From positions 1 through 14,435 of the forward strand of contig JBEKFI010000086.1 of NCBI GenBank assembly GCA_050013395.1: a stretch of 14,435 nucleotides of DNA, read 5' to 3'. The notes below the pieces were generated by a model that worked only from the letters and a program-made list of their open reading frames with translations, was not told the DNA's origin and made no database searches. Positions 1-5,149 of the stretch are shown one piece after another; position 1 is the first letter of the stretch; the number at the start of each line of letters is the position of its first letter. Origin of the DNA: JBEKZD01 sp050013395 (GTDB lineage: Bacteria; Verrucomicrobiota; Verrucomicrobiia; Palsa-1439). Made by a program: the position numbers and the translations under genes.

Positions 1-1323
1 ATCCACGTCCTGTGGATGCTCCACTTGCTCCGGCGCCATGTACTGCGGCGTGCCCATCACTTCACCGGTGCCGGTGATCGTCAGGTCTTTCGCCCCGCGG
101 CCCATCAGTTTGGCCAGCCCGAAATCGGCGATCTTCACTGCGCCGTTCTTGTCGAGCAGGATATTCTCCGGCTTGATGTCGCGGTGGACGATGCCTTTGT
201 CGTGCGCATACTGCAGCGCGTCGCAGATCTGGGGCACAATCGCCAGCGCCTCTTTCGGCGTGATCTTCGCCGTGTTCAGCAATTGCCGCAGATTCGCCCC
301 GTCCACGAACTCCATGACAAAGTAAAATAGTCCATCGGTTTGACCAAAGTCGTGAACCGTCACGATGTTCGGATGGTTGAGATAGGCCAGCGCCCGCGCT
401 TCGCGCGCGAACCGCTCGGCAAAGGCCGGGTCGCGGCTGACGGATGACGGCAGGATCTTCAACGCCACCGGCCGGTCGAGCCGTTTCTGGCGGGCCTTGT
501 ACACCACACCCATGCCGCCGCGACCGATCAGTTCCAGAATCTCCAACTCCGGGAGATACCGCGCCAGTTCCGCCGGTGTCGGCGGCACATAACCGGGGGT
601 TGGCGACGCGGCTCCGGCCTCGCCCGCCCCGCCTTGGGTTTCCAGTCCGCGCTTCAACAAACAGGCCGGACACAACCCCTGGGGCGCGTCAGTGGCCAAT
701 GACGTTCCGCATTGGGGGCACTGGCGCGGAGGAGATGCAGGGGGCGGTGTATGCATCACCGGCGGGGGCACGACCATCGGCGGCGGAGCCTTTGGCATTT
801 CACCGGACTTGCGCATGAGTTTTCCGCGCGTGGCCAGAGTGAAGGCCACGACCAACGCCAGGATAACGGGAATCGCCCGCCCTTGGCCCGTGAGAAGGCA
901 AAACACCAGCGCGCCCACCAGGGCTGCCCAAACGACCACCGTGATTCTGCCGGAATCAGCAAACGCACCGGCCACGGTCTCGCGGCGCCCGCTCGGCGCT
1001 TCGGTCTTTGACGATGGAGACGCTGGCGTTTGTCCGGACTCGCGCAGGAATCCGCCACGCAACGCCAGCTTGAAAGCCACGGCCAGAGCCACGCTAGCGG
1101 CAATCCCATGCCAGTCACCAGTGAAAACGAAATACACGAGCGCTCCAGCTAAAACTGCCCAGACAATTGTTGTGATTTTCCCCGGGGAACGCAGCATGTC
1201 GGTCAGGGTCTCGTTGCGATCCCGCACCAACAGCCAGATTAGCAGTCCGAAGAAACCCAAGCACAAAAGCAGAAAAAGGACAAACAACAAGCCCGCCCAC
1301 GCCGAAGTGAGAACGTGAATCAT
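1..1323 (-). CDS. Membrane-anchored Ser/Thr protein kinase with zinc ribbon, C-terminus cut by window edge
   Basis: Open from ATG at 1323 to the left edge (441 codons, no stop). GAGAGGA lies about 5 nt before the ATG, which fixes the start. Order of parts: five predicted membrane segments (about residues 10-33, 50-67, 72-86, 127-144, 149-164), a proline-rich linker (177-200), a zinc ribbon (CPQC at 202-205, CPAC at 218-221), then a Hanks-type kinase domain from about 260. The kinase shows the glycine loop GRGGMGVVYKA, the VALK lysine (K289), HRDIKPEN (380-387), DFG (400-402) and an APE motif (430-432), so it should be catalytically active. Basic residues flank the predicted cytoplasmic loops, which places the kinase inside the cell. 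The zinc ribbon ahead of the kinase resembles kinases of Verrucomicrobiota, Planctomycetes and Acidobacteria. Residues 36-112 and 113-181 are a diverged duplication. The co-oriented FHA gene upstream is a possible phospho-partner (inference). Confidence 0.95.
   Translation of the reverse strand, partial: MIHVLTSAWAGLLFVLFLLLCLGFFGLLIWLLVRDRNETLTDMLRSPGKITTIVWAVLAGALVYFVFTGDWHGIAASVALAVAFKLALRGGFLRESGQTPASPSSKTEAPSGRRETVAGAFADSGRITVVVWAALVGALVFCLLTGQGRAIPVILALVVAFTLATRGKLMRKSGEMPKAPPPMVVPPPVMHTPPPASPPRQCPQCGTSLATDAPQGLCPACLLKRGLETQGGAGEAGAASPTPGYVPPTPAELARYLPELEILELIGRGGMGVVYKARQKRLDRPVALKILPSSVSRDPAFAERFAREARALAYLNHPNIVTVHDFGQTDGLFYFVMEFVDGANLRQLLNTAKITPKEALAIVPQICDALQYAHDKGIVHRDIKPENILLDKNGAVKIADFGLAKLMGRGAKDLTITGTGEVMGTPQYMAPEQVEHPQDVD
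781..1218 (-). repeat. Intragenic tandem duplication of a two-helix membrane unit in the kinase gene
   Basis: Translated residues 36-112 and 113-181 of the kinase align at a constant offset of 77 residues. Matching pieces include GKIT/GRIT at 48/125, VWAVLAGALV/VWAALVGALV at 54/131, and RGGFLRESG/RGKLMRKSG near 89/166. The DNA is clearly diverged between copies, so the duplication is old and selection has kept the membrane-hairpin pattern. Each unit holds two hydrophobic segments joined by a short TGD/TGQ turn. Confidence 0.8.
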
Positions 1324-1392
1324 GGTTGTCCTCTCATTTCCTTTCTTGAACTCGCAAGCCCGGAAAGAATGCGCCTGCCACATCCCGTACCC

Positions 1393-1416
1393 GCAGTCCC
1401 GCCACGGCGGGGCTGC
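1393..1416 (-). other. Hairpin in the leader of the kinase gene
   Basis: A 10-bp stem (GCAGTCCCGC with GCGGGGCTGC, one G-T pair) closes a CACG loop, about 70 nt before the kinase ATG and inside the leader implied by the promoter-like motif at 1498-1528. It has no T run. It could be a leader structure or a short repeat. Nothing else is recognised between 1324 and 1497. Confidence 0.4.
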
Positions 1417-1497
1417 GTGATAATGCCCCTGACCTCGCCTCAACCAACGATTCGGATGGCATATTGAGTCCTTGTTTTATCTGATTGTCTCCACCTG

Positions 1498-1528
1498 TTA
1501 CAGAAGCAAATGAGAGGCAGGGTTACAG
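1498..1528 (-). promoter_or_regulatory. ECF-sigma-like promoter motif, copy 1 (before kinase)
   Basis: On the minus strand it reads CTGTAACC, a 16-nt spacer, then TCTGTAA. It is one of three 31-bp motifs of identical length in the left region, each upstream of a minus-strand transcription unit. The edges are conserved and the spacers vary, as expected of -35 and -10 boxes. After the -10, TGGAG is also shared by all three copies. It lies about 175 nt before the kinase ATG. No cognate sigma gene is in the window. Confidence 0.55.
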
Positions 1529-1556
1529 ACCGGGGTGGGACATTGCATCAGCCTCC

Positions 1557-1619
1557 GTAGGAGCGCCTCTCCAGGCGCGACCGGGAACGCTGAAATTGCG
1601 GCAGGAATGCCGCTCCTAC
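1557..1619. repeat. Palindromic intergenic repeat (GTAGGAGCG type)
   Basis: Outer arms GTAGGAGCG (1557-1565) and CGCTCCTAC (1611-1619) are perfect inverted repeats enclosing two hairpins: GCGCC/GGCGC with a 6-nt loop (1563-1578) and GCGGCA/TGCCGC with a GGAA loop (1598-1613). The cruciform-with-two-arms layout is that of REP/BIME-like elements seen in many bacterial genomes. It sits between the FHA gene and the kinase promoter and could act as a transcript 3' end for the FHA unit (inference). Confidence 0.75.
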
Positions 1620-1689
1620 AAAGGAACTGTAGCGGCGCTGTGAGCACCGACTCAGCGACTCTTGTTGGTTCGCGGTTTTTCAGTCGCCA

Positions 1690-1703
1690 AGCATACGTAT
1701 GCT
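1690..1703. other. Perfect 14-bp palindrome at the FHA stop codon
   Basis: AGCATACGTATGCT is fully self-complementary without a loop and touches the last base of the FHA stop codon. It could be a dimeric protein-binding site or chance. There is no further support. Confidence 0.3.
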
Positions 1704-2080
1704 CACGCCATGACCTCTGTAGCACAGCCCCGCCCGTTTCTGAGTTCCTGTGCCGCCGTGGCCAGTCCCGCTTCGAACAAGAAAAACATCCGACCCGCGC
1801 GAATCTGATCTCCGGGCCTCAACTCCAACCGCGCAATCCGCTGTCCTCTGACCCATGTGCCGTTGGTGGAGTTCAAGTCGTAAACGACAAAAACACCATC
1901 TTCCCGCAAAACCGCGAAGTGCTCCCGCGAGAGCCGCTCATCCTGGATCCTGACATCGGCGCGCTCGCCGCGGCCGACAACGACCGGCTTGTCTCCGATC
2001 TCCCAGCGTTCGACTGCGGACCTGTCCCTGCTGATTTGGCATAGAAACGGCACGACTGACTCGCCTTCGCCGTGTTGCAT
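1703..2080 (-). CDS. FHA-domain protein (125 aa)
   Basis: A single forkhead-associated domain, a phosphothreonine-peptide-binding module, covers about residues 30-103. The family signature is visible: GRG at 37-39, S51-R-E-H54 and NSTNGT at 70-75, which are the phosphopeptide-binding loops. There is no membrane segment or second domain, so it is probably a cytoplasmic adaptor. The start ATG at 2080 lies 2 nt after the stop of the PLDc_N gene, implying translational coupling. The reading frame stays open further upstream but there overlaps that gene in another frame, so the shorter start is preferred. The nearby membrane Ser/Thr kinase in the same orientation is the obvious candidate source of its ligand, although the ligand cannot be read from sequence. 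Confidence 0.92.
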   Translation of the reverse strand: MQHGEGESVVPFLCQISRDRSAVERWEIGDKPVVVGRGERADVRIQDERLSREHFAVLREDGVFVVYDLNSTNGTWVRGQRIARLELRPGDQIRAGRMFFLFEAGLATAAQELRNGRGCATEVMA

Positions 2081-2082
2081 CC

Positions 2083-2307
2083 TTATTTTCCGTACTGCTG
2101 AATCCGCTGCGGCCGACGGGCCAGCAGGTAAATCAGCGCCCCGATCCAATGGGTCAGCACGATCACCAGGATCCAGATGATCTTGTCGTTGCCTTCGGAC
2201 GGCTCGTTGGTAGCGCAATCAATGAGCATCCAGATCCACAGGATCGTGCCGCCAATCCCGAGGGCGAAGATGCCGAAAACAAACGGAAACATATGGAATG
2301 CCGCCAT
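2083..2307 (-). CDS. Small PLDc_N-type membrane protein (74 aa)
   Basis: Two membrane segments (about residues 8-29 and 43-63) are joined by an acidic, asparagine-rich loop. The pattern WIWMLIDC...DKIIWILVIV...IGALIYLLARR matches the phospholipase D nuclease N-terminal family (PLDc_N), found alone in many small envelope proteins and as the anchor of cardiolipin synthases. There is no HKD catalytic motif, so it is not itself a phospholipase. ATG 2307 is chosen over an in-frame ATG at 2352 because GGAAAGGA precedes it at good spacing. It forms a two-gene unit with the FHA gene, driven from the promoter-like motif at 2356-2386. Confidence 0.85.
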   Translation of the reverse strand: MAAFHMFPFVFGIFALGIGGTILWIWMLIDCATNEPSEGNDKIIWILVIVLTHWIGALIYLLARRPQRIQQYGK

Positions 2308-2355
2308 AACGTCGTCCTTTCCTCGAACTGGTCTTCCGCCAATTAGCTCCACTCC

Positions 2356-2386
2356 TTACAGAAGTAAATGGCGAGGAAGGTTACAG
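2356..2386 (-). promoter_or_regulatory. ECF-sigma-like promoter motif, copy 2 (before PLDc_N-FHA unit)
   Basis: On the minus strand it reads CTGTAACC, 16 nt, TCTGTAA, followed by GGAGTGGAGC. Its -10-like box ends 48 nt before the PLDc_N ATG. It shares length and edges with the motifs at 1498-1528 and 3165-3195. Confidence 0.6.
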
Positions 2387-2407
2387 TGAAAGTTTTGAAC
2401 TGTCTCA

Positions 2408-2614
2408 TCACCGGCTGCGGTAGCCCAGCAACCGGGCCGGCAGAAACAGGACCACGCGGAGGAACGCGAAGACCGCACCCACACAGATGCCGACCAGACG
2501 CAACGGCAGCGACACCAGCCAGACGACAGGCGCAAGAATCAAGGCCAACAAGGCCAGCGGCCAGCAGAGGACGAACAAAATGCACCATGCCACAAAGAGA
2601 ATCACCACTCTCAT
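2408..2614 (-). CDS. Small hydrophobic membrane protein (68 aa)
   Basis: The protein is almost wholly hydrophobic, with two or three membrane segments (about residues 3-18, 19-37 and 42-60) and basic residues clustered at the C-terminus (RLLGYRSR). No family is recognised. The start is supported by GAGG 7 nt before ATG 2614. It follows the 126-aa membrane protein gene after 40 nt and is probably the last gene of the unit starting at 3131. Its role is unknown; an envelope-stress function would fit the context but is inference. Confidence 0.7.
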   Translation of the reverse strand: MRVVILFVAWCILFVLCWPLALLALILAPVVWLVSLPLRLVGICVGAVFAFLRVVLFLPARLLGYRSR

Positions 2615-2654
2615 AGCAACCTCGTCGTAGAATTCATGACATCCCAGTTCTTAA

Positions 2655-3035
2655 TCAAAGATGATGCGATGAGTCCATCTTGGAGGGACGCGCTCCGTCG
2701 CGTCCGTGAGGGCCAAGCGGCCACGACAGAGCGTGGCCCTCCAGCAACCCCGCTGTTGAATTCATCCCACCCGACAGCTCGTCATGTGCGCTTATCACGC
2801 GCTTGCGCGTTCTCCACCAGCAAAGCAGATACAACAGCCCGCCGATCAGCAGCGGCGCGAAGACCGCGTTCATCTTGATCCCGTGGTTCACCAGCGCAAA
2901 ACAGGCGATGCCGCCGAGAACGAATGCCCCGCCGATGCCTTCCCATTTCCAAGCGACGACCAGTCCCAGCAACGTCAACCCGAGCGACAAGGAAAGAAGT
3001 TGTTCAACCAGCGACAGCTTCAACGGGTTCGGCAT
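2655..3035 (-). CDS. Membrane protein (126 aa) whose C-terminus is encoded by a palindromic repeat
   Basis: Three membrane segments are predicted (about residues 11-28, 33-50 and 55-73), followed by WWRTRKR, a typical cytoplasmic boundary. No family is recognised. Residues about 97-119 are encoded by the palindromic element at 2681-2743, so the tail is probably a late addition that replaced the original end of the gene. ATG 3035 lies 3 nt after the stop of the upstream 30-aa ORF, implying coupling; no separate strong ribosome site is visible. It belongs with the 30-aa and 68-aa membrane proteins. Confidence 0.7.
   Translation of the reverse strand: MPNPLKLSLVEQLLSLSLGLTLLGLVVAWKWEGIGGAFVLGGIACFALVNHGIKMNAVFAPLLIGGLLYLLCWWRTRKRVISAHDELSGGMNSTAGLLEGHALSWPLGPHGRDGARPSKMDSSHHL
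2681..2743. repeat. Palindromic repeat (TGGAGGG/CCCTCCA) inside the 3' end of a gene
   Basis: Outer arms TGGAGGG (2681-2687) and CCCTCCA (2737-2743) enclose two perfect 7-bp hairpins: GGACGCG/CGCGTCC (2686-2705) and GGCCACG/CGTGGCC (2719-2738), each with a 6-nt loop. The same architecture as at 1557-1619 but unrelated sequence shows it is a separate repeat family. It is read through in frame by the 126-aa membrane protein gene. Confidence 0.75.
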
Positions 3036-3038
3036 CCT

Positions 3039-3131
3039 TTAGCCGACCGCCATCGTGACGATCAGCACAAGCACCAAAGTCCCGACGATCCCGGCAGTCC
3101 GCCGCATTCCGGTTGTCATCCCGTTCTTCAT
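3039..3131 (-). CDS. Possible 30-aa single-pass membrane peptide
   Basis: ATG 3131 to TAA 3039 encodes a basic N-terminus (KNGMTTGMRR) and one hydrophobic helix (residues 12-30). AGGA lies about 12-15 nt before the ATG, which is far for a ribosome site; ATG 3119 is an alternative start. It stands directly behind the third promoter-like motif and ends 3 nt before the next membrane protein gene. It may be a real small membrane protein or a leader peptide for translational coupling. The evidence is positional and compositional only. Confidence 0.5.
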   Translation of the reverse strand: MKNGMTTGMRRTAGIVGTLVLVLIVTMAVG

Positions 3132-3164
3132 TTTTTCAAGTTCCTGATCTTATGGCTCCAGTTC

Positions 3165-3195
3165 CTACAGAAGCAAGCAGGGAGAAAGGTTACAG
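3165..3195 (-). promoter_or_regulatory. ECF-sigma-like promoter motif, copy 3 (before small membrane protein unit)
   Basis: On the minus strand it reads CTGTAACC, a 16-nt pyrimidine-rich spacer, TCTGTAG, followed by GAACTGGAGCC. It ends about 34 nt before ATG 3131. Length and edges match the other two copies while the spacer differs. Confidence 0.6.
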
Positions 3196-3205
3196 GCCGA
3201 AAATG

Positions 3206-3295
3206 GGGTCAGACCTGTATTCATGACAAACCTGCCTCTCGCCTTGGCTCAGCGAGCCAGAAATGTACGTTGTGTACGTTGTATATGTCTGACCC
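3206..3295 (+). repeat. Inverted-repeat element, copy A (90 bp)
   Basis: The ends are GGGTCAGACCT (3206-3216) and ATGTCTGACCC (3285-3295), inverted with one mismatch. The interior contains TGTATTCATGACAAA, a small hairpin TGGCTC-AGC-GAGCCA, and a tandem 9-bp duplication TGTACGTTG (3264-3272 and 3273-3281) that the other copies lack. All three copies continue into CCGATGCG on the right. There is no coding capacity. It is probably a REP-like or non-autonomous element mobilised in trans by a transposase not in this window. Confidence 0.8.
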
Positions 3296-3378
3296 CCGAT
3301 GCGACTCACCGTCCAGCCGTCTGCAACAATCCCGAATGCGACGTGTTTGCCGTGTCCTTGCTTGGACGCACTTCGGTC

Positions 3379-3406
3379 TTGACAAGTCTGGCAGTTTGTA
3401 TATTGT
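3379..3406 (+). promoter_or_regulatory. Candidate promoter of the GntR operon
   Basis: TTGACA (3379-3384) is a perfect -35. Weaker -10 candidates are TATTGT (3401-3406, 16-nt spacer) and TATATT (3399-3404, 14-nt spacer). Either puts the transcript start within a few bases of the ATG at 3417, so the mRNA would be leaderless or nearly so. This fits the lack of a ribosome site. Confidence 0.5.
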
Positions 3407-3417
3407 CTGTGTACAAA
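3395..3417 (+). promoter_or_regulatory. Candidate GntR/YtrA autoregulatory operator
   Basis: A perfect inverted repeat TTTGTA-N11-TACAAA spans the -10 region and ends on the first base of the start codon. The TGTA...TACA arms resemble operators of YtrA-type GntR regulators. Binding here would block RNA polymerase, so negative autoregulation is likely (inference). Confidence 0.55.
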
Positions 3418-3836
3418 TGACAAACCAAGGCAATCCCAAGACCCTGCGGATCGACCTGAATCATCCGGTTCCGGCTTACCGGCAGATCGCCGACGGACTG
3501 AGAGCCTTGCTGGTGAGCGGCGAATTCAAGCCGGGTGATCGCCTGCCCACGGTGAGGCAACTCGCGACCGACCTGGTGGTGCATCACAACACGGTCGCCC
3601 AAGCCTATCGCCTGCTCGCAGAAGAGGGCTGGCTGGAATTGCGACGGCATCGCGGGGCCAAGGTGATCGAACGGCGCTCGCAACGCGCCGGGACATCGTC
3701 ACAACAAAATTTCTCGCAACATCTCCGCGAACTGGCTGCCCGCGCGGTGGCCGACGGACTGGATTCCAAAGCGATTGCCGCGCACCTCAGCGCCCTAGCG
3801 AATGAACTCAACAACATCAACCCGGAGGACAGATGA
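3417..3836 (+). CDS. GntR-family transcriptional regulator, YtrA subfamily (139 aa)
   Basis: An N-terminal winged helix-turn-helix fills residues 12-85, with the classic GntR pattern PAYRQIADGLRALLVSGE, then LPTVRQLA and NTVAQAYRLLAEEGWLE. Only about 55 residues follow, with a helical tail and no large effector-binding domain, which defines the short YtrA subfamily. ATG 3417 is chosen because the homology begins just after it and the operator/promoter abuts it; the frame stays open upstream without gene-like content. The stop overlaps the start of the next gene (ATGA), so regulator and membrane protein are co-translated. YtrA regulators usually control neighbouring transporters or membrane proteins in response to envelope-active compounds; the inducer here is unknown. 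Confidence 0.93.
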   Translation: MTNQGNPKTLRIDLNHPVPAYRQIADGLRALLVSGEFKPGDRLPTVRQLATDLVVHHNTVAQAYRLLAEEGWLELRRHRGAKVIERRSQRAGTSSQQNFSQHLRELAARAVADGLDSKAIAAHLSALANELNNINPEDR

Positions 3837-4942
3837 ACCCGACGAATTGGGCATGGTTATTTACGGTCCTGACTTGTGTCTTGTGGTGTGCGATGGCGGT
3901 GAAGATGCTGATGTACCCACGCGTGAGCCGGCCGGACATCTTCTTTGCGATCACGGTAGACCCGTCGTTTCGCCAGTCACCCACTGGCCGCGCAATTCTG
4001 CGCTGCTATGATCGCCTCGTCGTAATCATCACCTTGGTTTCCTTCGCACTGGCGGTGCCAATCAGTCTTCCTCCCTCCTGGTTTCACACATCGTTGTCGG
4101 TGTTCTTAGCGGCAGTCGCGCTGGAAATGGCCGGTTTTCTTGGTGCCTTCCTGATCGCACGCCACAGAACGATGCCCCACCGCGTCGAGCCCAGCACCGC
4201 ACGTGAGGCGGATTTGCATCCGCGCCGGGGGCCGCCGCCAGCCGGTTGGCTGGCCCAAGCTGGGCCATTCTTGATTCTTGCTGCCGCCAGCCTCTATTTG
4301 TGGCTGCGGTGGGATGATATTTTAGCACGGTTCCCAAGCCAATGGGGCAGCGATGGCCGGCCCAGCGGTTGGACAACCAAGGGTGTGGTCGGCGTGTTTT
4401 GCCCGATAGGTCTCGGCGCGCTCGTTTGTTTGTTGATCGCGGTGTTATCAAGGCGTCGAGGCGTTCGGTGGACTTATCGTGGCGATTCCCGGTCACCCTA
4501 CGGGGCTCGCTTCGTGCGCATCAGGTCGGCGTTCCTGCTCGGACTCCAATACTGGCTGGCTCTGTACTTCGCGGCCGGCAGCTTGGGAGCGCTGGGAGCA
4601 AAGTCGCCGATGCCGGGGCTGTGGTGGCTGCCCTTCGCATTCGCTGTTCTTGTTGCATGGTTCATGGCCTTTTGGATCGCGCAGAGACGCTGGCCTGGTG
4701 GGGCGTCTGAGCGGGTGCCGGTCGGGGATCAGACGCCGGACAAGTGCTGGAAACTCGGCCTGTTCTATGTCAACCGGAATGATCCGGCAGTCCTAGTAGA
4801 GAAACGCTTCGGCATCGGGTGGACTGTGAATTTCGGCAACCCACGGTTGTGGCTTGTCATCGGCGCGACCCTGCTCCTTTTGCTGGCGATATTGGGTTTG
4901 TTAACTGTCAAAGGCGGCACTGGAATTCGGCCAACACATTAG
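3833..4942 (+). CDS. DUF1648/DUF5808 multi-pass membrane protein (369 aa)
   Basis: About eight membrane segments are predicted (residues 7-27, 62-80, 87-109, 144-160, 185-206, 234-256, 264-284, 339-358). Residues 145-185 carry the DUF1648-like pattern (DDILARFPSQW...GRPSGWTTK), found in SdpI-type immunity proteins and relatives. Residues 303-341 match the DUF5808 pattern (CWKLGLFYVNRNDPAVLVEKR, then GIGWTVNF). The start is firm: GGAGGA lies 5 nt upstream and ATGA overlaps the GntR stop. In Bacillus the DUF1648-bearing SdpI pairs with an autorepressor, so this operon may be a comparable sense-and-protect module; the toxin or signal is not identifiable. No nucleotide-binding partner of an ABC transporter is encoded next to it. 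Confidence 0.85.
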   Translation: MNPTNWAWLFTVLTCVLWCAMAVKMLMYPRVSRPDIFFAITVDPSFRQSPTGRAILRCYDRLVVIITLVSFALAVPISLPPSWFHTSLSVFLAAVALEMAGFLGAFLIARHRTMPHRVEPSTAREADLHPRRGPPPAGWLAQAGPFLILAAASLYLWLRWDDILARFPSQWGSDGRPSGWTTKGVVGVFCPIGLGALVCLLIAVLSRRRGVRWTYRGDSRSPYGARFVRIRSAFLLGLQYWLALYFAAGSLGALGAKSPMPGLWWLPFAFAVLVAWFMAFWIAQRRWPGGASERVPVGDQTPDKCWKLGLFYVNRNDPAVLVEKRFGIGWTVNFGNPRLWLVIGATLLLLLAILGLLTVKGGTGIRPTH

Positions 4943-4994
4943 CCCGGATTATTCACGATGTGCTCAAATAGGCAACGCTCCGCAAATAGTCACA

Positions 4995-5074
4995 CCCTCA
5001 CCCTAACCCTCTCCCTTGGAAAGGGAGAGGGAAATCTCCTCGCCCCGCGTGCGGGGAGAGGACCAAGGTGAGGG
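4995..5074. repeat. Palindromic repeat (CCCTCACC/GGTGAGGG type)
   Basis: Outer arms CCCTCACC (4995-5002) and GGTGAGGG (5067-5074) enclose an 11-bp hairpin CCCTCTCCCTT/AAGGGAGAGGG (5007-5031) and a second hairpin around CCCCGC-GT-GCGGGG (5043-5056). Elements beginning CCCTCACCCTAACCC are widespread dispersed palindromes in bacterial genomes. It fills most of the gap between the membrane protein and the hydrolase and may work as a transcript end. Confidence 0.8.
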
Positions 5075-5149
5075 GCAGTTCGTTGCGCAAAACTTCATGA
5101 ACAAGTCAGGTTAGCACTTGCCTTCTGATTGACGGAGAGACCTCAACTT

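Noticed and set aside
62..673. A 203-codon minus-strand open frame overlapping the kinase
   Set aside because: It is an out-of-frame shadow. The true kinase frame runs from 1323 to the edge and carries all kinase motifs.
1498..3195. Reading the three 31-bp motifs as copies of a transposable repeat
   Set aside because: They have identical length with conserved edges but divergent spacers, and each precedes a start on the same strand, which favours promoters. A repeat origin is not fully excluded.
3223..3420. Short plus-strand frame beginning in copy A (MTNLPLALAQ...), with a similar peptide encoded in copy B
   Set aside because: The similarity between A and B comes from the repeat DNA itself. 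The frame is broken differently in C, so there is no sign of protein-level selection.
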